DNA of 64,000 nt from Primorskyibacter marinus. Lineage in GTDB: Bacteria > Pseudomonadota > Alphaproteobacteria > Rhodobacterales > Rhodobacteraceae. The notes below the pieces were generated by a model. That model was not told the origin of the DNA, did not search any database, and was given only the letters and a program-made list of their open reading frames with translations. Made by a program: the position numbers and the translations under genes. This document shows positions 29,605 to 38,538 of the stretch, in pieces. How positions within the stretch are numbered: the stretch's first letter is position 1; the number at the start of each line of letters is the position of its first letter. The stretch is taken from NCBI RefSeq assembly GCF_003313245.1, contig NZ_QJSD01000007.1, positions 62,001-126,000 of the forward strand, in the 5' to 3' direction.

Positions 29605-30729
29605 GTGAAAATCGGATGCCCAACAGAGATCAAGCCGCAGGAATTTCGGGTTGGCGTCACGCCCAACGCCGCACATGAGGCCGTGCAACACGGGCACGAG
29701 ATGCTGATACAGGCGGGTGCGGGCACCGGCGCGGGCTTTACCGACGAGGATTACATCGCCGCCGGAGCGCGGATCATCGAAACCGCCGAAGAGGTCTATG
29801 CCAGCGCCGACATGATCGTGAAGGTCAAGGAACCGCAAGCGGCAGAGCGCAAGATGCTGCGCGAAGGTCAGGTGCTGTTCGCCTATCTGCATCTTGCCCC
29901 CGATCCCGAACAGACGAAGGATCTGATGGCGTCCGGCGCGACCTGCATCGCCTATGAAACCGTGACCGACAGCCGTGGCGGCCTTCCCCTGCTGGCACCG
30001 ATGTCCGAGGTGGCCGGACGGCTGGCCCCGCAAAGCGGCTCATGGGCCTTGCAAAAGGCCAATGGCGGCAGCGGCGTGCTGTTGGGCGGCGTTCCCGGTG
30101 TGCGCCCGGCCAATGTGGTGATCGTGGGTGGCGGCGTTGTGGGGACGGCCGCGGCGCGCGTGGCCGCCGGTATGGGCGCGAATGTCACCGTGCTCGACCG
30201 ATCCATTCCGCGCCTGTCCTATCTTGACGATGTGTTCATGGGACGCCTGACCACACAATATTCCGACCAGCATTCGCTGACGACGCTTCTGCCGCGCGCC
30301 GACATGGTCATTGGTGCCGTGTTGATCCCCGGTGCCGCAGCCCCCAAACTGATCTCGCGCGAGCAGCTATCGCTGATGCAGCCCGGTTCGGTGCTGGTGG
30401 ATGTGGCGATTGATCAGGGGGGGTGTTTCGAAACGTCGAAGGCGACCACCCATCAGGATCCGATCTATGATGTTGACGGCATCATTCACTACTGCGTCGC
30501 CAATATGCCGGGCGCGGTTGCGCGCACCTCGACCATCGCATTGGGCAATGCCACGATGCCTTTCATGCTGGCGCTTGCCGACAAGGGCTGGCAGCAAGCC
30601 TGCGCCGATGACCCGCATCTGCTTGACGGGTTGAACGTGCATGCGGGCAAGCTGACCTATTATGCCGTGGGCCGCGCGCTTGGCATCGACGTGACAGCAC
30701 CGCAAGTCATCCTGAAACAGACGGGCTGA
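29605..30729 (+). CDS. ald: Alanine dehydrogenase
   Basis: NAD-dependent L-alanine dehydrogenase (pyruvate + NH4+ = L-alanine). The GTG start at 29605 with GGAGGAGAG upstream gives 374 residues, the family length, beginning MKIGCPTEIKPQEFRVGVTP. The substrate-binding region has KVKEPQAAERKMLREGQVLF and AYLHLAPD with the catalytic His. The NAD fold has VVIVGGGVVGTAAARVAAGMG, and the end contains HYCVANMPGAVARTSTIALGNAT, a family signature. Marine alphaproteobacteria use it for alanine catabolism or ammonium handling. Confidence 0.96.
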   Translation: MKIGCPTEIKPQEFRVGVTPNAAHEAVQHGHEMLIQAGAGTGAGFTDEDYIAAGARIIETAEEVYASADMIVKVKEPQAAERKMLREGQVLFAYLHLAPDPEQTKDLMASGATCIAYETVTDSRGGLPLLAPMSEVAGRLAPQSGSWALQKANGGSGVLLGGVPGVRPANVVIVGGGVVGTAAARVAAGMGANVTVLDRSIPRLSYLDDVFMGRLTTQYSDQHSLTTLLPRADMVIGAVLIPGAAAPKLISREQLSLMQPGSVLVDVAIDQGGCFETSKATTHQDPIYDVDGIIHYCVANMPGAVARTSTIALGNATMPFMLALADKGWQQACADDPHLLDGLNVHAGKLTYYAVGRALGIDVTAPQVILKQTG

Positions 30730-30744
30730 ACCCTCCTGCCAGGC

Positions 30745-30771
30745 ACCGCGCCTGCACATCGCGGGCGCGGT
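30745..30771. terminator. Possible bidirectional terminator between ald and the CDF gene
   Basis: ACCGCGCC (30745-30752) pairs with GGCGCGGT (30764-30771) between two convergent genes. No T-run follows on either strand, so this is a weak call. Confidence 0.4.
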
Positions 30772-30789
30772 CCGCGGTCCCGAACCGTG

Positions 30790-31677
30790 TCAAAGCACGA
30801 CGATACCGCTATGCTTGGCCTTGTGTTCAGGCTCGACATGGATGGTGACAACGCAATCGGGCACTCGCTCCAGCAGGCCCGCTTCGATCCGGTCGCAGAT
30901 GACATGTGCATCGTCTACCGACATTGCGCCATCCACAACCAGATGAAACTCGATAAATGTCGCCGTCCCGGCCTGACGGGTGCGCAGGTCATGCGCCTCG
31001 ACGGCGCCTTCGGCCTGATCCGAGATCACCTCGCGCAGCTCCGCCAGGATGTCCTCGGGCAGGCTTTCGTCCAGCAATCCGCTGAGCGAGGCGGCGATGA
31101 CATGCCAGCCGGACCACAGGATGTTCAGCGCCACCAGCGCCGCCACCGCAGGATCGATCCATGGCACACCCGTCATGATCGCTATCAGCACACCAAAGGT
31201 CACCCCGACCGAGCTGACAACATCCGACAACAGGTGCCGCCCGTCAGCGGCCAGCGCGGGCGAGCGTTCCGTGCGGGCCGTGCGCAGCAGGATCCAGCAC
31301 CACACGCCATTTATGACACTGGCAAAAAGGTTCACCGCCACACCCGACAGGGGCGCTTCAAGGGGATGCGGATTGGCAAAGCTTTGCCACGCCTCGTGCA
31401 GGATCAAAAGCGCCGCGATGACGATCATCACGCCTTCCAGAACGGCGCTGAAATACTCGGCCTTGTGATGCCCGTAGGGATGGGTGGCATCGGCAGGCTG
31501 CGCCGCCACACGGATCGCCATCAGCGCGGCGATGGCCGTGGCCACGTTGACGATGCTTTCCATCGCATCGGAATACAGCGCAACAGAATCGGTCATCCAC
31601 CAGGCCAGCGCCTTGATGCCCAACACCAGGATGCCCACGAACAGGCTGCCCCAGGCGATCTTCATCGTCTTTGTCAC
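30790..31677 (-). CDS. Cation diffusion facilitator family transporter
   Basis: Exports divalent metal ions (zinc, iron, cobalt or manganese) in exchange for protons. The GTG at 31677, preceded by GGGGG, gives 295 residues; an ATG four codons later and a longer frame to 31770 are alternatives. About six helices are visible. The CDF metal-site segments are YSDAMESIVNV in helix 2 and DGRHLLSDVVSSVGV in helix 5, with the conserved THPYGHHKAEYFSAVLEG loop. The C-terminal cytoplasmic domain ends FIEFHLVVDGAMSVDDAHVICDRIE, typical of dimerisation domains. Confidence 0.9.
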   Translation of the reverse strand: MTKTMKIAWGSLFVGILVLGIKALAWWMTDSVALYSDAMESIVNVATAIAALMAIRVAAQPADATHPYGHHKAEYFSAVLEGVMIVIAALLILHEAWQSFANPHPLEAPLSGVAVNLFASVINGVWCWILLRTARTERSPALAADGRHLLSDVVSSVGVTFGVLIAIMTGVPWIDPAVAALVALNILWSGWHVIAASLSGLLDESLPEDILAELREVISDQAEGAVEAHDLRTRQAGTATFIEFHLVVDGAMSVDDAHVICDRIEAGLLERVPDCVVTIHVEPEHKAKHSGIVVL

Positions 31678-31790
31678 GAATGCACCCCCGGCCTTGCGTG
31701 CCGCCTGATAGCCTGTGCACATCGGGGCAGCAAGCATTGCAGCGCAATTGATAATGTCTCGCATTTTCAATTACTTCAGATCGCGCAACG

Positions 31791-31821
31791 AAAAAGGCCC
31801 GCCGCTGCTGCGACGGGCCTC
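31791..31821 (-). terminator. Intrinsic terminator of mscL
   Basis: On the minus strand AGGCCCGTCGC pairs with GCGGCGGGCCT (one T-G pair) around loop AGCA, followed by TTTTT at 31795-31791. It sits about 20 bp past the mscL stop. Confidence 0.85.
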
Positions 31822-31842
31822 TGGCTGTCACGCCCGATCGGT

Positions 31843-32277
31843 TCAGGCGGATTTCTTCAGCGAGTCGCGGATTTCGATGAGGATATCCAACTCCGACGGG
31901 CCGGTATCGACCTCGGGGGCCACATCATCGGGCTTTTCTGCAATCGCCTTGGCCCGGTTGACCATCTTGACCAGCATGAACACGACCCAGGCTATGATCA
32001 GAAAGTTGATGACGGCCATGATGAAAGACCCATAGGCAAAGACCGACGCCCCGGCTTCGCGGGCGGCTTCAAGGCTTGCACCCGCGGGGACTTCGCCCGA
32101 CAGCACGGCGTATTTGTTGGTGAAATCGATGCCGCCCGTGAACAGGCCGATGATCGGGTTGATCAGATCGCCAACCAATGATGACACGATCGCGGTAAAT
32201 GCCGCGCCGATGATGATACCCACGGCCATGTCCATGACATTGCCCTTGGCGATGAAATCCTTGAATTCTTGTACCAT
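31843..32277 (-). CDS. mscL: Large-conductance mechanosensitive channel
   Basis: Homopentameric safety valve that opens at high membrane tension during hypo-osmotic shock, useful to a marine cell. The 144 residues include helix 1 with the gate segment [28 protein letters not shown], a periplasmic loop (about 50-78), helix 2 [20 protein letters not shown] and a cytoplasmic C-terminal helix ([15 protein letters not shown]). It is a monocistronic unit with its own terminator. Confidence 0.97.
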   Translation of the reverse strand: MVQEFKDFIAKGNVMDMAVGIIIGAAFTAIVSSLVGDLINPIIGLFTGGIDFTNKYAVLSGEVPAGASLEAAREAGASVFAYGSFIMAVINFLIIAWVVFMLVKMVNRAKAIAEKPDDVAPEVDTGPSELDILIEIRDSLKKSA

Positions 32278-32418
32278 TCGGTTCCCTCCAGACGATTACT
32301 CTCACGGGTTAAGTGCGTTAAAAAACATAGTGGTTCCGGATTCGCACAAAACTGCACCTTTGCATACGGGGAAAAAGAGTTACGGTCCGACCGCAAAGCA
32401 CAAACACGAAAGAACATC

Positions 32419-33120
32419 ATGGCCGACCTGTCGAATCATCTCATCAGCCGCCGCTGGCCTGCGCAACATCCCGAGCGTATCCAGCTATATTCCTTCCCCA
32501 CGCCCAACGGGGTCAAGATCTCGATCGCGCTGGAGGAAATGGGCCTGCCCTATGAGGCGCACACAGTCACCCTTGCGGATGCGGATGTCAAAAGCCCGGA
32601 ATTCCTGTCGGTCAACCCGAACAACAAGATCCCGGCGATCATTGATCCCGACGGGCCGGACGGCACGCCTTTGGCCCTGTTCGAAAGCGGGGCGATCCTG
32701 ATCTATCTGGCCGAAAAAACGTCAAAGTTTCTTGGCAGCACTGCCGCCGAGCGTGCCAAGATCGTGCAATGGCTGATGTGGCAGATGGGCGGGCTTGGCC
32801 CGATGTTCGGCCAGATGGGCCATTTCCATTCCGGTCCGGGCAAGGAGGTCAAAGATCCCTATCCCGCCAAACGCTATCTGGACGAAGCGCGCCGGCTGAT
32901 GGCGGTGTTTGAAAAGCACATGTCGGACGGGCGCGACTGGGTGGCGGGGGATTATTCCATCGCGGATATGGCCATTGGCCCCTGGCTGCGTGCGCCGGAC
33001 TTTTATGGCACGCAAGACCTTTTGGCATGGGACGACCACCCAAATCTAAAGGCCTATCTGGAGCGGTTCACAGCGCGCCCTGCCGTTCAGGTTGGCCTGG
33101 TGACACCGGCCCGCGACTGA
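32419..33120 (+). CDS. Glutathione S-transferase family protein
   Basis: The ATG at 32419 gives 233 residues. The thioredoxin-fold N-terminal domain has QLYSFPTPNGVKISIALEEMGLPYEAH and the glutathione-binding NNKIPAIID ... LFESGAILIYLAEK. The all-helical C-terminal domain contains YSIADMAIGPWL, the N-capping motif. It resembles the YfcG/Yghu (nu-class) enzymes with disulphide reductase activity. The open frame extends upstream to 32269 but lacks family similarity. Confidence 0.92.
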   Translation: MADLSNHLISRRWPAQHPERIQLYSFPTPNGVKISIALEEMGLPYEAHTVTLADADVKSPEFLSVNPNNKIPAIIDPDGPDGTPLALFESGAILIYLAEKTSKFLGSTAAERAKIVQWLMWQMGGLGPMFGQMGHFHSGPGKEVKDPYPAKRYLDEARRLMAVFEKHMSDGRDWVAGDYSIADMAIGPWLRAPDFYGTQDLLAWDDHPNLKAYLERFTARPAVQVGLVTPARD

Positions 33121-33128
33121 CGGGCTCT

Positions 33129-33159
33129 GCCTTCCGGCGCGTTCTTGGTGCCGGAAGGC
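33129..33159. terminator. Hairpin between convergent gst and ytoQ
   Basis: GCCTTCCGGC (33129-33138) pairs perfectly with GCCGGAAGGC (33150-33159). A 10-bp stem between two convergent genes suits a shared terminator, although T-runs are short. Confidence 0.55.
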
Positions 33160-33180
33160 GTGTTGCAGGACGTCATCCGC

Positions 33181-33627
33181 TCAGGCGGGCAGCTTGCCCG
33201 TCAGGACGTAGCGCAGGATCTGCGCCACTTCGGAAGGTGTGCGGGTCACGGCCAGCGCGGCGGCATCCACCTCTTTCAAAGCATGATCGTGGTCGGGCTG
33301 TTGCAGGATGATCAGCGATTTGCCAAGCGCCGAGGCAACGCCAGCGTCAAACGCCGCATTCCACTGTTTGTATTTCTCGCCAAAGCGCACGACGACGACA
33401 TCCGCCTCTTCGATCCCCTTGCGGGTGCGGATCGCGTTGACCATCGCGCCCTTGCGGTCGTGCCAGAACTTGTTCGGCTCTGCCCCAAGGATCGCCACGC
33501 CGCAATCGTCAGAGGCTTCGTGATCCGTCACCGGGGCGTCGAACGCGATGTCCAGCCCATCGCAGGCCTCGATGATCTCTTCGCGCCAGCTGGTGTGGAT
33601 TTCACCGGATAGATACACTCTCAACAT
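33181..33627 (-). CDS. YtoQ family protein
   Basis: The 148-residue protein begins MLRVYLSGEIHTSWREEIIE and has the family features DAPVTDHEASDDCG and KGIEEADVVVVRFGEKYKQWNAAFDAG. The Rossmann-like fold recalls nucleoside 2-deoxyribosyltransferases. Biochemical function is unknown. The second of two adjacent ATGs (33627) is six bases from AGGAG and is preferred over 33630. It follows pheT by 31 bp in the same direction. Confidence 0.85.
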   Translation of the reverse strand: MLRVYLSGEIHTSWREEIIEACDGLDIAFDAPVTDHEASDDCGVAILGAEPNKFWHDRKGAMVNAIRTRKGIEEADVVVVRFGEKYKQWNAAFDAGVASALGKSLIILQQPDHDHALKEVDAAALAVTRTPSEVAQILRYVLTGKLPA

Positions 33628-33658
33628 CATCTTCTCCTTCATATCGCACAGCGGTGGC

Positions 33659-36052
33659 TTAGCCGCGCAGGCTGCCACCCGTGGCTTTGGTGACTTTCTC
33701 GACGATCTTCGCGCTGACGGCCTCGATGTCCTTTTCCTTGAGCGTGGCACCGCTGGGTTGCAGGCGCACCGTGATGGCCAGCGATTTCTTGCCCTCGCCC
33801 AGACTGCCGCCGATGAACTGATCGAAGACCCGCACATCCTGAATAAGCGCCTTGTCGGCACCGGCGGCGGCATTGACCAAGGCCAGCGCATCGACCTCTG
33901 CATCGACGACGAAGGCAAAGTCACGCTCGACCGATTGCAGGTCGTTCAACACCAGCGCCGCACGGGTCGAGATCTGCTTGCGCGGCAGCGGAATTTCCGC
34001 AGGCCAAAGCGTGAAGCCCACCGCTGGTCCTTTCACATCCATCTCGCGCAACACGCGGGGATGGATCTCGCCGAAGATGCCCATCACCTTTTTCGGGCCC
34101 AGACAGATCTTGCCATGCCGACCCGGATGCCACCAGTCCGAAGCGCCGCGCAGGATCTGCACCTTGGCAGGCGCGCCCATCGCGGTCAGCACCGCCTCTG
34201 CATCGGCTTTGGCGTCATACAGGTCCACGGGCCGCGATGCACCATGCACATCCTTCGGCCCCGTCCGCCCGACCAGCAGGCCCGAGACCAGCATATGCTG
34301 CTCGCCCGGCTCTCCGCCGTGAAAGGCGGCCCCCACTTCGAACAGCGCGCAATCCGCCTGTCCGCGCGCCTGATTGCGCGCCGCCGCCTGCAAGAGACCG
34401 GGCAAAAGCGCCGGACGCATATGGCTGAGTTCCGAACTGATCGGGTTGGCCAGCATCGTCGCATCATCGCCGCCCGCAAACAGCGCCGCTGTCTTGGCGT
34501 CGATGAAACTGTAGGTCACGCATTCATTATACCCCAGCGCCGCCGTCGTGCGCCGTGCGGCCTGTTCGCGTTTCTGCATCGGGGACAGAACCGGTTTCGG
34601 CACGCCGGGTACGCGCGGCAAAGGCTTGCCCTGCAACTTGGTCAGGGAGGCGATGCGCGCCACTTCCTCGACCAGATCGGCCTCGCCCATCACATCGGGG
34701 CGCCAGCTTGGCACATGGGCCATGTTGCCCTCCAGCCGGAAACCAAGCGCCGTCAGCGTCTGGCGCTGCTCGCTTTCGGGAATGTCCATCCCGACCAGCG
34801 ACCGCACCCGTGCCGGATCCAGCTTGAAGGCGCGTTTCCAGTCGGGCATATGCCCCGCCACCACGACCTTGGACGCCTCACCGCCCGCATGATCCAGAAT
34901 CATCCGCGTCGCGTGTTCGATGCCTTCGGGCGTCCATTCCGGATCAATCCCGCGCTCGAACCGGTAGCGCGCGTCAGAGTTGATCTTCAGCGCGCGCCCC
35001 GTATAGGCGGTGCGGACCGGATCGAAATACGCGGCCTCAAGGAACACGTTCACCGTATCCTCGGTCACACCCGTTTGCGCACCGCCCATGATCCCGCCCA
35101 GGCTTTGCGCCCCCGCATCGTCGGAGATCACCACCATCCCCGGCTCAAGCCGGTAGGTCTTGTCATCCAGCGCCGCCAGTTCCTCGCCACCCGCCGCAAG
35201 ATGCACCCGCAGGTTGCCGGACACCTTGTCGGCGTCGAACACATGCAGCGGGCGGTTGCGGTCATAGGTGAAGAAATTCGTCACATCGACGAGGAAACTG
35301 ATCGGCCGCAACCCGATGGCGCGCAGCTGATCCTGCAACCAATCCGGGCTGGGGCCGTTCTTGACCCCCCGGATCATCCGGCCGAAAAACACCGGGCAAC
35401 CGTCGCGCGCGTCCTCGTCAATCGAAACGCTGATGGACGAGGCAAACTCGCCCTCGATCCCGTCGCAATCGCGCGGCTTCATCTTGCCCAGACCCCGCGC
35501 CGCCAGATCGCGCGCAATGCCGCGCACGCCCAACGCGTCGGGCCGGTTCGGCGTGATCGCAATCTCGATCACCGGATCGACCCTGGCGGGGTCATTCGCG
35601 GCCAGCCAGTCCACGAACAGCTCGCCCACCTCGCCCGAAGGCAGCTCGATGATGCCGTCGTGATCCTCGCCCAGTTGCAATTCGCGCATCGAGGCCATCA
35701 TCCCGTGGCTTTCCACGCCGCGAATATTTCCGACGCTCAGCGTGGTGTCGATGCCGGGGACATAATCGCCGGGCTTGCACAGCACCACGGTGATCCCTTC
35801 ACGCGCATTGGGTGCTCCGCACACGATCTGCTTGTCGCCCTCATTCGTCGCGACATTGCACACGCGCAGGCGGTCCGCATCGGGATGCTGTTCGGCATGG
35901 GTCACTTTGGCCAGGGTAAAGGTCCGAAGGGCGTCGGCGGGGTTTTCGACCCCCTCGACCTCCAGCCCGAGATCGGTCAGCGCATCGGTGATTTCCTCCA
36001 CCGATGCAGAGGTGTCGAGGTGGGATTTCAGCCAGGAGAGCGTGAATTTCAT
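33659..36052 (-). CDS. pheT: Phenylalanyl-tRNA synthetase beta subunit
   Basis: The beta subunit of the (alpha-beta)2 enzyme charging tRNA-Phe. The 797 residues show the N-terminal tRNA-binding domain (about 40-150, EQHPDADRLRVCNV), B3/B4 editing region (about 210-390), B5 domain (about 400-470, with PSWRPDVMGEADLVEEVARI), a catalytic-like core (about 480-690) and the C-terminal anticodon-binding FDX-ACB domain (about 700-795). It is separated from pheS by two genes, one of them compositionally foreign. Confidence 0.97.
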   Translation of the reverse strand: MKFTLSWLKSHLDTSASVEEITDALTDLGLEVEGVENPADALRTFTLAKVTHAEQHPDADRLRVCNVATNEGDKQIVCGAPNAREGITVVLCKPGDYVPGIDTTLSVGNIRGVESHGMMASMRELQLGEDHDGIIELPSGEVGELFVDWLAANDPARVDPVIEIAITPNRPDALGVRGIARDLAARGLGKMKPRDCDGIEGEFASSISVSIDEDARDGCPVFFGRMIRGVKNGPSPDWLQDQLRAIGLRPISFLVDVTNFFTYDRNRPLHVFDADKVSGNLRVHLAAGGEELAALDDKTYRLEPGMVVISDDAGAQSLGGIMGGAQTGVTEDTVNVFLEAAYFDPVRTAYTGRALKINSDARYRFERGIDPEWTPEGIEHATRMILDHAGGEASKVVVAGHMPDWKRAFKLDPARVRSLVGMDIPESEQRQTLTALGFRLEGNMAHVPSWRPDVMGEADLVEEVARIASLTKLQGKPLPRVPGVPKPVLSPMQKREQAARRTTAALGYNECVTYSFIDAKTAALFAGGDDATMLANPISSELSHMRPALLPGLLQAAARNQARGQADCALFEVGAAFHGGEPGEQHMLVSGLLVGRTGPKDVHGASRPVDLYDAKADAEAVLTAMGAPAKVQILRGASDWWHPGRHGKICLGPKKVMGIFGEIHPRVLREMDVKGPAVGFTLWPAEIPLPRKQISTRAALVLNDLQSVERDFAFVVDAEVDALALVNAAAGADKALIQDVRVFDQFIGGSLGEGKKSLAITVRLQPSGATLKEKDIEAVSAKIVEKVTKATGGSLRG

Positions 36053-36124
36053 GGGTCGTCCGCCGCTTGTTTGCCTTTGCCGCCGTCCTTAGCCGAAAGG
36101 GGCGAGAGGGGAAAGACCCCGGCG

Positions 36125-36409
36125 CTACTCGGCCTCCATGCGGCGGGCCAGTTGATCGACCTTGCCCATGCGCCACAGCTTGACCTCGCGCATCAGGCGC
36201 AGGCTGGGTTTGCAGAGAAAACAGAAAGAGCCGACGATGAACAGCCAGATCGCGGGCGTCTTCATGCTCTCCCACAGAAACAGGACAGAGCCGATGGTAA
36301 AGCTGATCGCGGCGGCAAAATCGACCAGCGTATGCGCCAGCTCATAGGCCGCATAAACGCGCTGAGTCTCTGCGGTACGGGTGCGGTTGGAATGTCGGAA
36401 AAGCTGCAT
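36125..36409 (-). CDS. YrhK-domain membrane protein
   Basis: The 94-residue protein starts MQLFRHSNRTRTAETQRVYAAYELAHT and has two hydrophobic segments (VDFAAAISFTIGSVLFLWES and TPAIWLFIVGSFCFLCKPS), then a basic tail. The sequence fits the YrhK domain, a small two-helix membrane family of unknown function. It lies 72 bp upstream of pheT, possibly co-transcribed with it. Codon use is native, unlike the ORF at 36731. Confidence 0.75.
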   Translation of the reverse strand: MQLFRHSNRTRTAETQRVYAAYELAHTLVDFAAAISFTIGSVLFLWESMKTPAIWLFIVGSFCFLCKPSLRLMREVKLWRMGKVDQLARRMEAE

Positions 36410-36730
36410 GGGGCGCCTCGCTTTGCAGTGTCGGGAATATCCGGCCTAACGTAGCAAGCACGGGCAAAGTTTCCGAGGCCCGTCTTTCCCCAGCGCTCAC
36501 CGCCGCACGCAAGCCGCGCAAGGGCCAGTCCGCGGGGTGGCGCCGAAACATCTGTTCTGCACGCTTTATGCCGCCAAGTCCGAACACCTTCACAGTGATG
36601 CGCAAACCTCACCAAAGCGCCAGCCCGTCCGGGCGGACTGGCCCTAGCGCGGCGCCCTCCGGGCTTGATTCCGCGCTGTTGGATGGCAAGAATGCCCCAT
36701 CGGATTTGGAGCTCTTGGAAAAGACGAAAC
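36410..36730. other. 321-bp intergenic stretch between the AT-rich ORF and the YrhK gene
   Basis: No open reading frame with believable codon use. It contains an imperfect hairpin: GCCAG (36621-36625) pairs with CTGGC (36640-36644), with CCG/CGG pairs inside. This could end the transcript of the upstream AT-rich ORF. Composition shifts from GC-rich near YrhK to mixed toward 36700, which may mark one boundary of an inserted segment. Confidence 0.5.
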
Positions 36731-37327
36731 CTAACGTCGCAATTTGATATGCGGGGTCAAAATTTGCCTTATCAATTCAACTGCGTTTAGTTGCTTCATG
36801 CCAAGTGGGTCGTCTTTCTCGCTGTAACTTCCCCACATATCTCGTCTCAGACTTTGGTAGAACTTCTTATTCTCTTTGTCTTCGTCGCGATACATTTCTG
36901 GTTCTTCTGCCAACATTTCTATCGCGATGATAGTTTGACGTCGAACTTCAAAAAGGACCTCCACTGCTTCGTTCAGTGTTTCATCATCCATAATTGCAGT
37001 TGTAAGAAGCTGAGACTTTCTTAGTCGCTCGAAATGAAAGGCCGCATCTCTGAACCGCTTTAGTCTTTGCTCGTAGGGGTAGAGCTTGTTGTCTTTTTCT
37101 TCTATTGGGATGCGATCGAAACGGCTTCGTAGGCTTTTTAAAGTATCCGAAACCTCCATGGAACTCACCAAGAGTTCGAGCGAAACTTCGAAAATCTTCG
37201 TTTCGTGACGCTCATCCCGCCACGTCGATAGCTGTCGATAGGCTACCCTTACGCCCGCAACGACAGCGAACGCGGTCACCAGTTGTGCGATGCTGGCGAT
37301 CCCTTCAAATATCGCATTGCTGCTCAC
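36731..37327 (-). CDS. AT-rich membrane-anchored hypothetical protein inserted between pheS and pheT
   Basis: I do not recognise this 198-residue protein. One N-terminal hydrophobic helix (IASIAQLVTAFAVVAGVRVAY, about 10-30) anchors it. The remainder is a highly charged, helical cytoplasmic domain (VSLELLVSSMEVSDTLKSLR; FRDAAFHFERLRKSQLL; EVLFEVRRQTIIAIEML). Its codons are plainly AT-richer than all neighbours (Lys AAA, Leu TTG/CTT, Ile ATA), suggesting horizontal acquisition. The GTG start at 37327 lies 4 bp after the pheS stop with GGTG upstream, so it would be translated from the pheS transcript. The architecture recalls single-gene accessory cargo. Confidence 0.75.
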   Translation of the reverse strand: MSSNAIFEGIASIAQLVTAFAVVAGVRVAYRQLSTWRDERHETKIFEVSLELLVSSMEVSDTLKSLRSRFDRIPIEEKDNKLYPYEQRLKRFRDAAFHFERLRKSQLLTTAIMDDETLNEAVEVLFEVRRQTIIAIEMLAEEPEMYRDEDKENKKFYQSLRRDMWGSYSEKDDPLGMKQLNAVELIRQILTPHIKLRR

Positions 37328-37331
37328 ACAT

Positions 37332-38405
37332 TCACCTACTCAACCCACCCCGCAGGGTCGGGACGTCCAGCGATGCAAACCCGTAATGCCGAAGCCAGCG
37401 CAGGTCGGAATCGAAGAAGGCGCGCAGGTCGGGGATGCCGTATTTCAGCATCGCGATCCGGTCGATGCCCATGCCGAACGCAAAGCCCTGCCATTCGGCC
37501 GGATCAACGCCCGCCGCTGTCAGCACCTTGGGGTGGACCATGCCGGAGCCCAGAACCTCCAGCCAACCATCGCCCTGCCCGATCTTGAGCTGCCCGTCTT
37601 CCCATGAACACTGAATATCAACCTCGGCGGACGGCTCGGTGAACGGGAAATGCGAGGCGCGGAAGCGGGTCTTGATGCCGTCCACCTCGAAGAAAGCCGA
37701 GAAAAACTCTTCCAGCACCCATTTCAGGTTCGCCATTGAAATGTCCCGGTCGATCGCCAACCCCTCGACCTGATGGAACATCGGCGTGTGCGTCTGGTCG
37801 TAATCGGCGCGGTACACCCGGCCCGGCGCGATGATCCGGCACGGTGCGCCATGCTTTTCCATATGCCGGATCTGCACCGGCGAGGTATGGGTGCGCAGCA
37901 CATGCGGCGGGCGGTCGTCGCCGTCGGCGCGGTGCATGTAGAACGTGTCCATCTCGGCCCGAGCGGGGTGATGGCCGGGGATGTTCAGCGCGTCGAAATT
38001 ATACCAATCCGTGTCGATCTGCGGCCCTTCGGCAACGGAAAATCCCATCTCGGCAAGGATCGCGGTCACCTCTTCCGTCACCTGACTGATCGGGTGAATC
38101 GTGCCCTGACGTGCCCCCCGCGCGGGCAGCGTCACGTCCAGCCACTCGGTCCGCAGACGTTCGTCCAGCGCGGCATCGCCCAACGCGGCTTTCTTGGCGG
38201 CAAGGGCCGCGTTGATCTCGTCCTTCAGCGCGTTCAGCGCGGGGCCGGCGACCTGCCGTTCCTCGGGCGTCATCTTGCCAAGCTCGCGCATCTTCAGCGC
38301 CACTTCGCCCTTTTTGCCCACGGCCGTCAGGCGGATTTCCTCAAGCGAGGATTCATCGCCCGCTTCGGCAATCAGGTTCAGGTATTTTGATTTCAGATCG
38401 TCCAT
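37332..38405 (-). CDS. pheS: Phenylalanyl-tRNA synthetase alpha subunit
   Basis: The catalytic alpha subunit: ATP + Phe + tRNA-Phe to Phe-tRNA. The 357 residues include an N-terminal coiled coil (about 1-85) and class II motif 2 [20 protein letters not shown]. Motif 3 is [19 protein letters not shown], with the phenylalanine pocket region [14 protein letters not shown] between them. The pheS-pheT order is kept, but 1.28 kb separates the stop of pheS from the start of pheT. Confidence 0.97.
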   Translation of the reverse strand: MDDLKSKYLNLIAEAGDESSLEEIRLTAVGKKGEVALKMRELGKMTPEERQVAGPALNALKDEINAALAAKKAALGDAALDERLRTEWLDVTLPARGARQGTIHPISQVTEEVTAILAEMGFSVAEGPQIDTDWYNFDALNIPGHHPARAEMDTFYMHRADGDDRPPHVLRTHTSPVQIRHMEKHGAPCRIIAPGRVYRADYDQTHTPMFHQVEGLAIDRDISMANLKWVLEEFFSAFFEVDGIKTRFRASHFPFTEPSAEVDIQCSWEDGQLKIGQGDGWLEVLGSGMVHPKVLTAAGVDPAEWQGFAFGMGIDRIAMLKYGIPDLRAFFDSDLRWLRHYGFASLDVPTLRGGLSR

Positions 38406-38462
38406 TGCCGCACCCCGGAATTGATTGGCATCCTGCTATCACAAGAGGCCGTGAATTCAAGA

Positions 38463-38490
38463 CCGGGCGCGCGCAATCACCCGCGCCCGG
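38463..38490 (-). terminator. GC-rich hairpin between the lipoprotein hydrolase gene and pheS
   Basis: CCGGGCGCG (38463-38471) pairs perfectly with CGCGCCCGG (38482-38490). On the minus strand it is followed by TCTTG, not a full T-run. It probably ends the upstream hydrolase transcript. Confidence 0.55.
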
Positions 38491-38538
38491 CACCGTGCCT
38501 GCCGGGTGTCGAAAGATCCAAAGGCGGCGCCGTCCGGC

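Noticed and set aside
30787-32181. 464-codon plus-strand ORF opposite the CDF transporter and mscL
   Set aside because: Both genes on the minus strand are clear; this frame is their shadow and crosses the mscL terminator.
33548-36454. 968-codon plus-strand ORF opposite pheT
   Set aside because: Antisense shadow of pheT; translation is His/Arg/Gln-rich nonsense.
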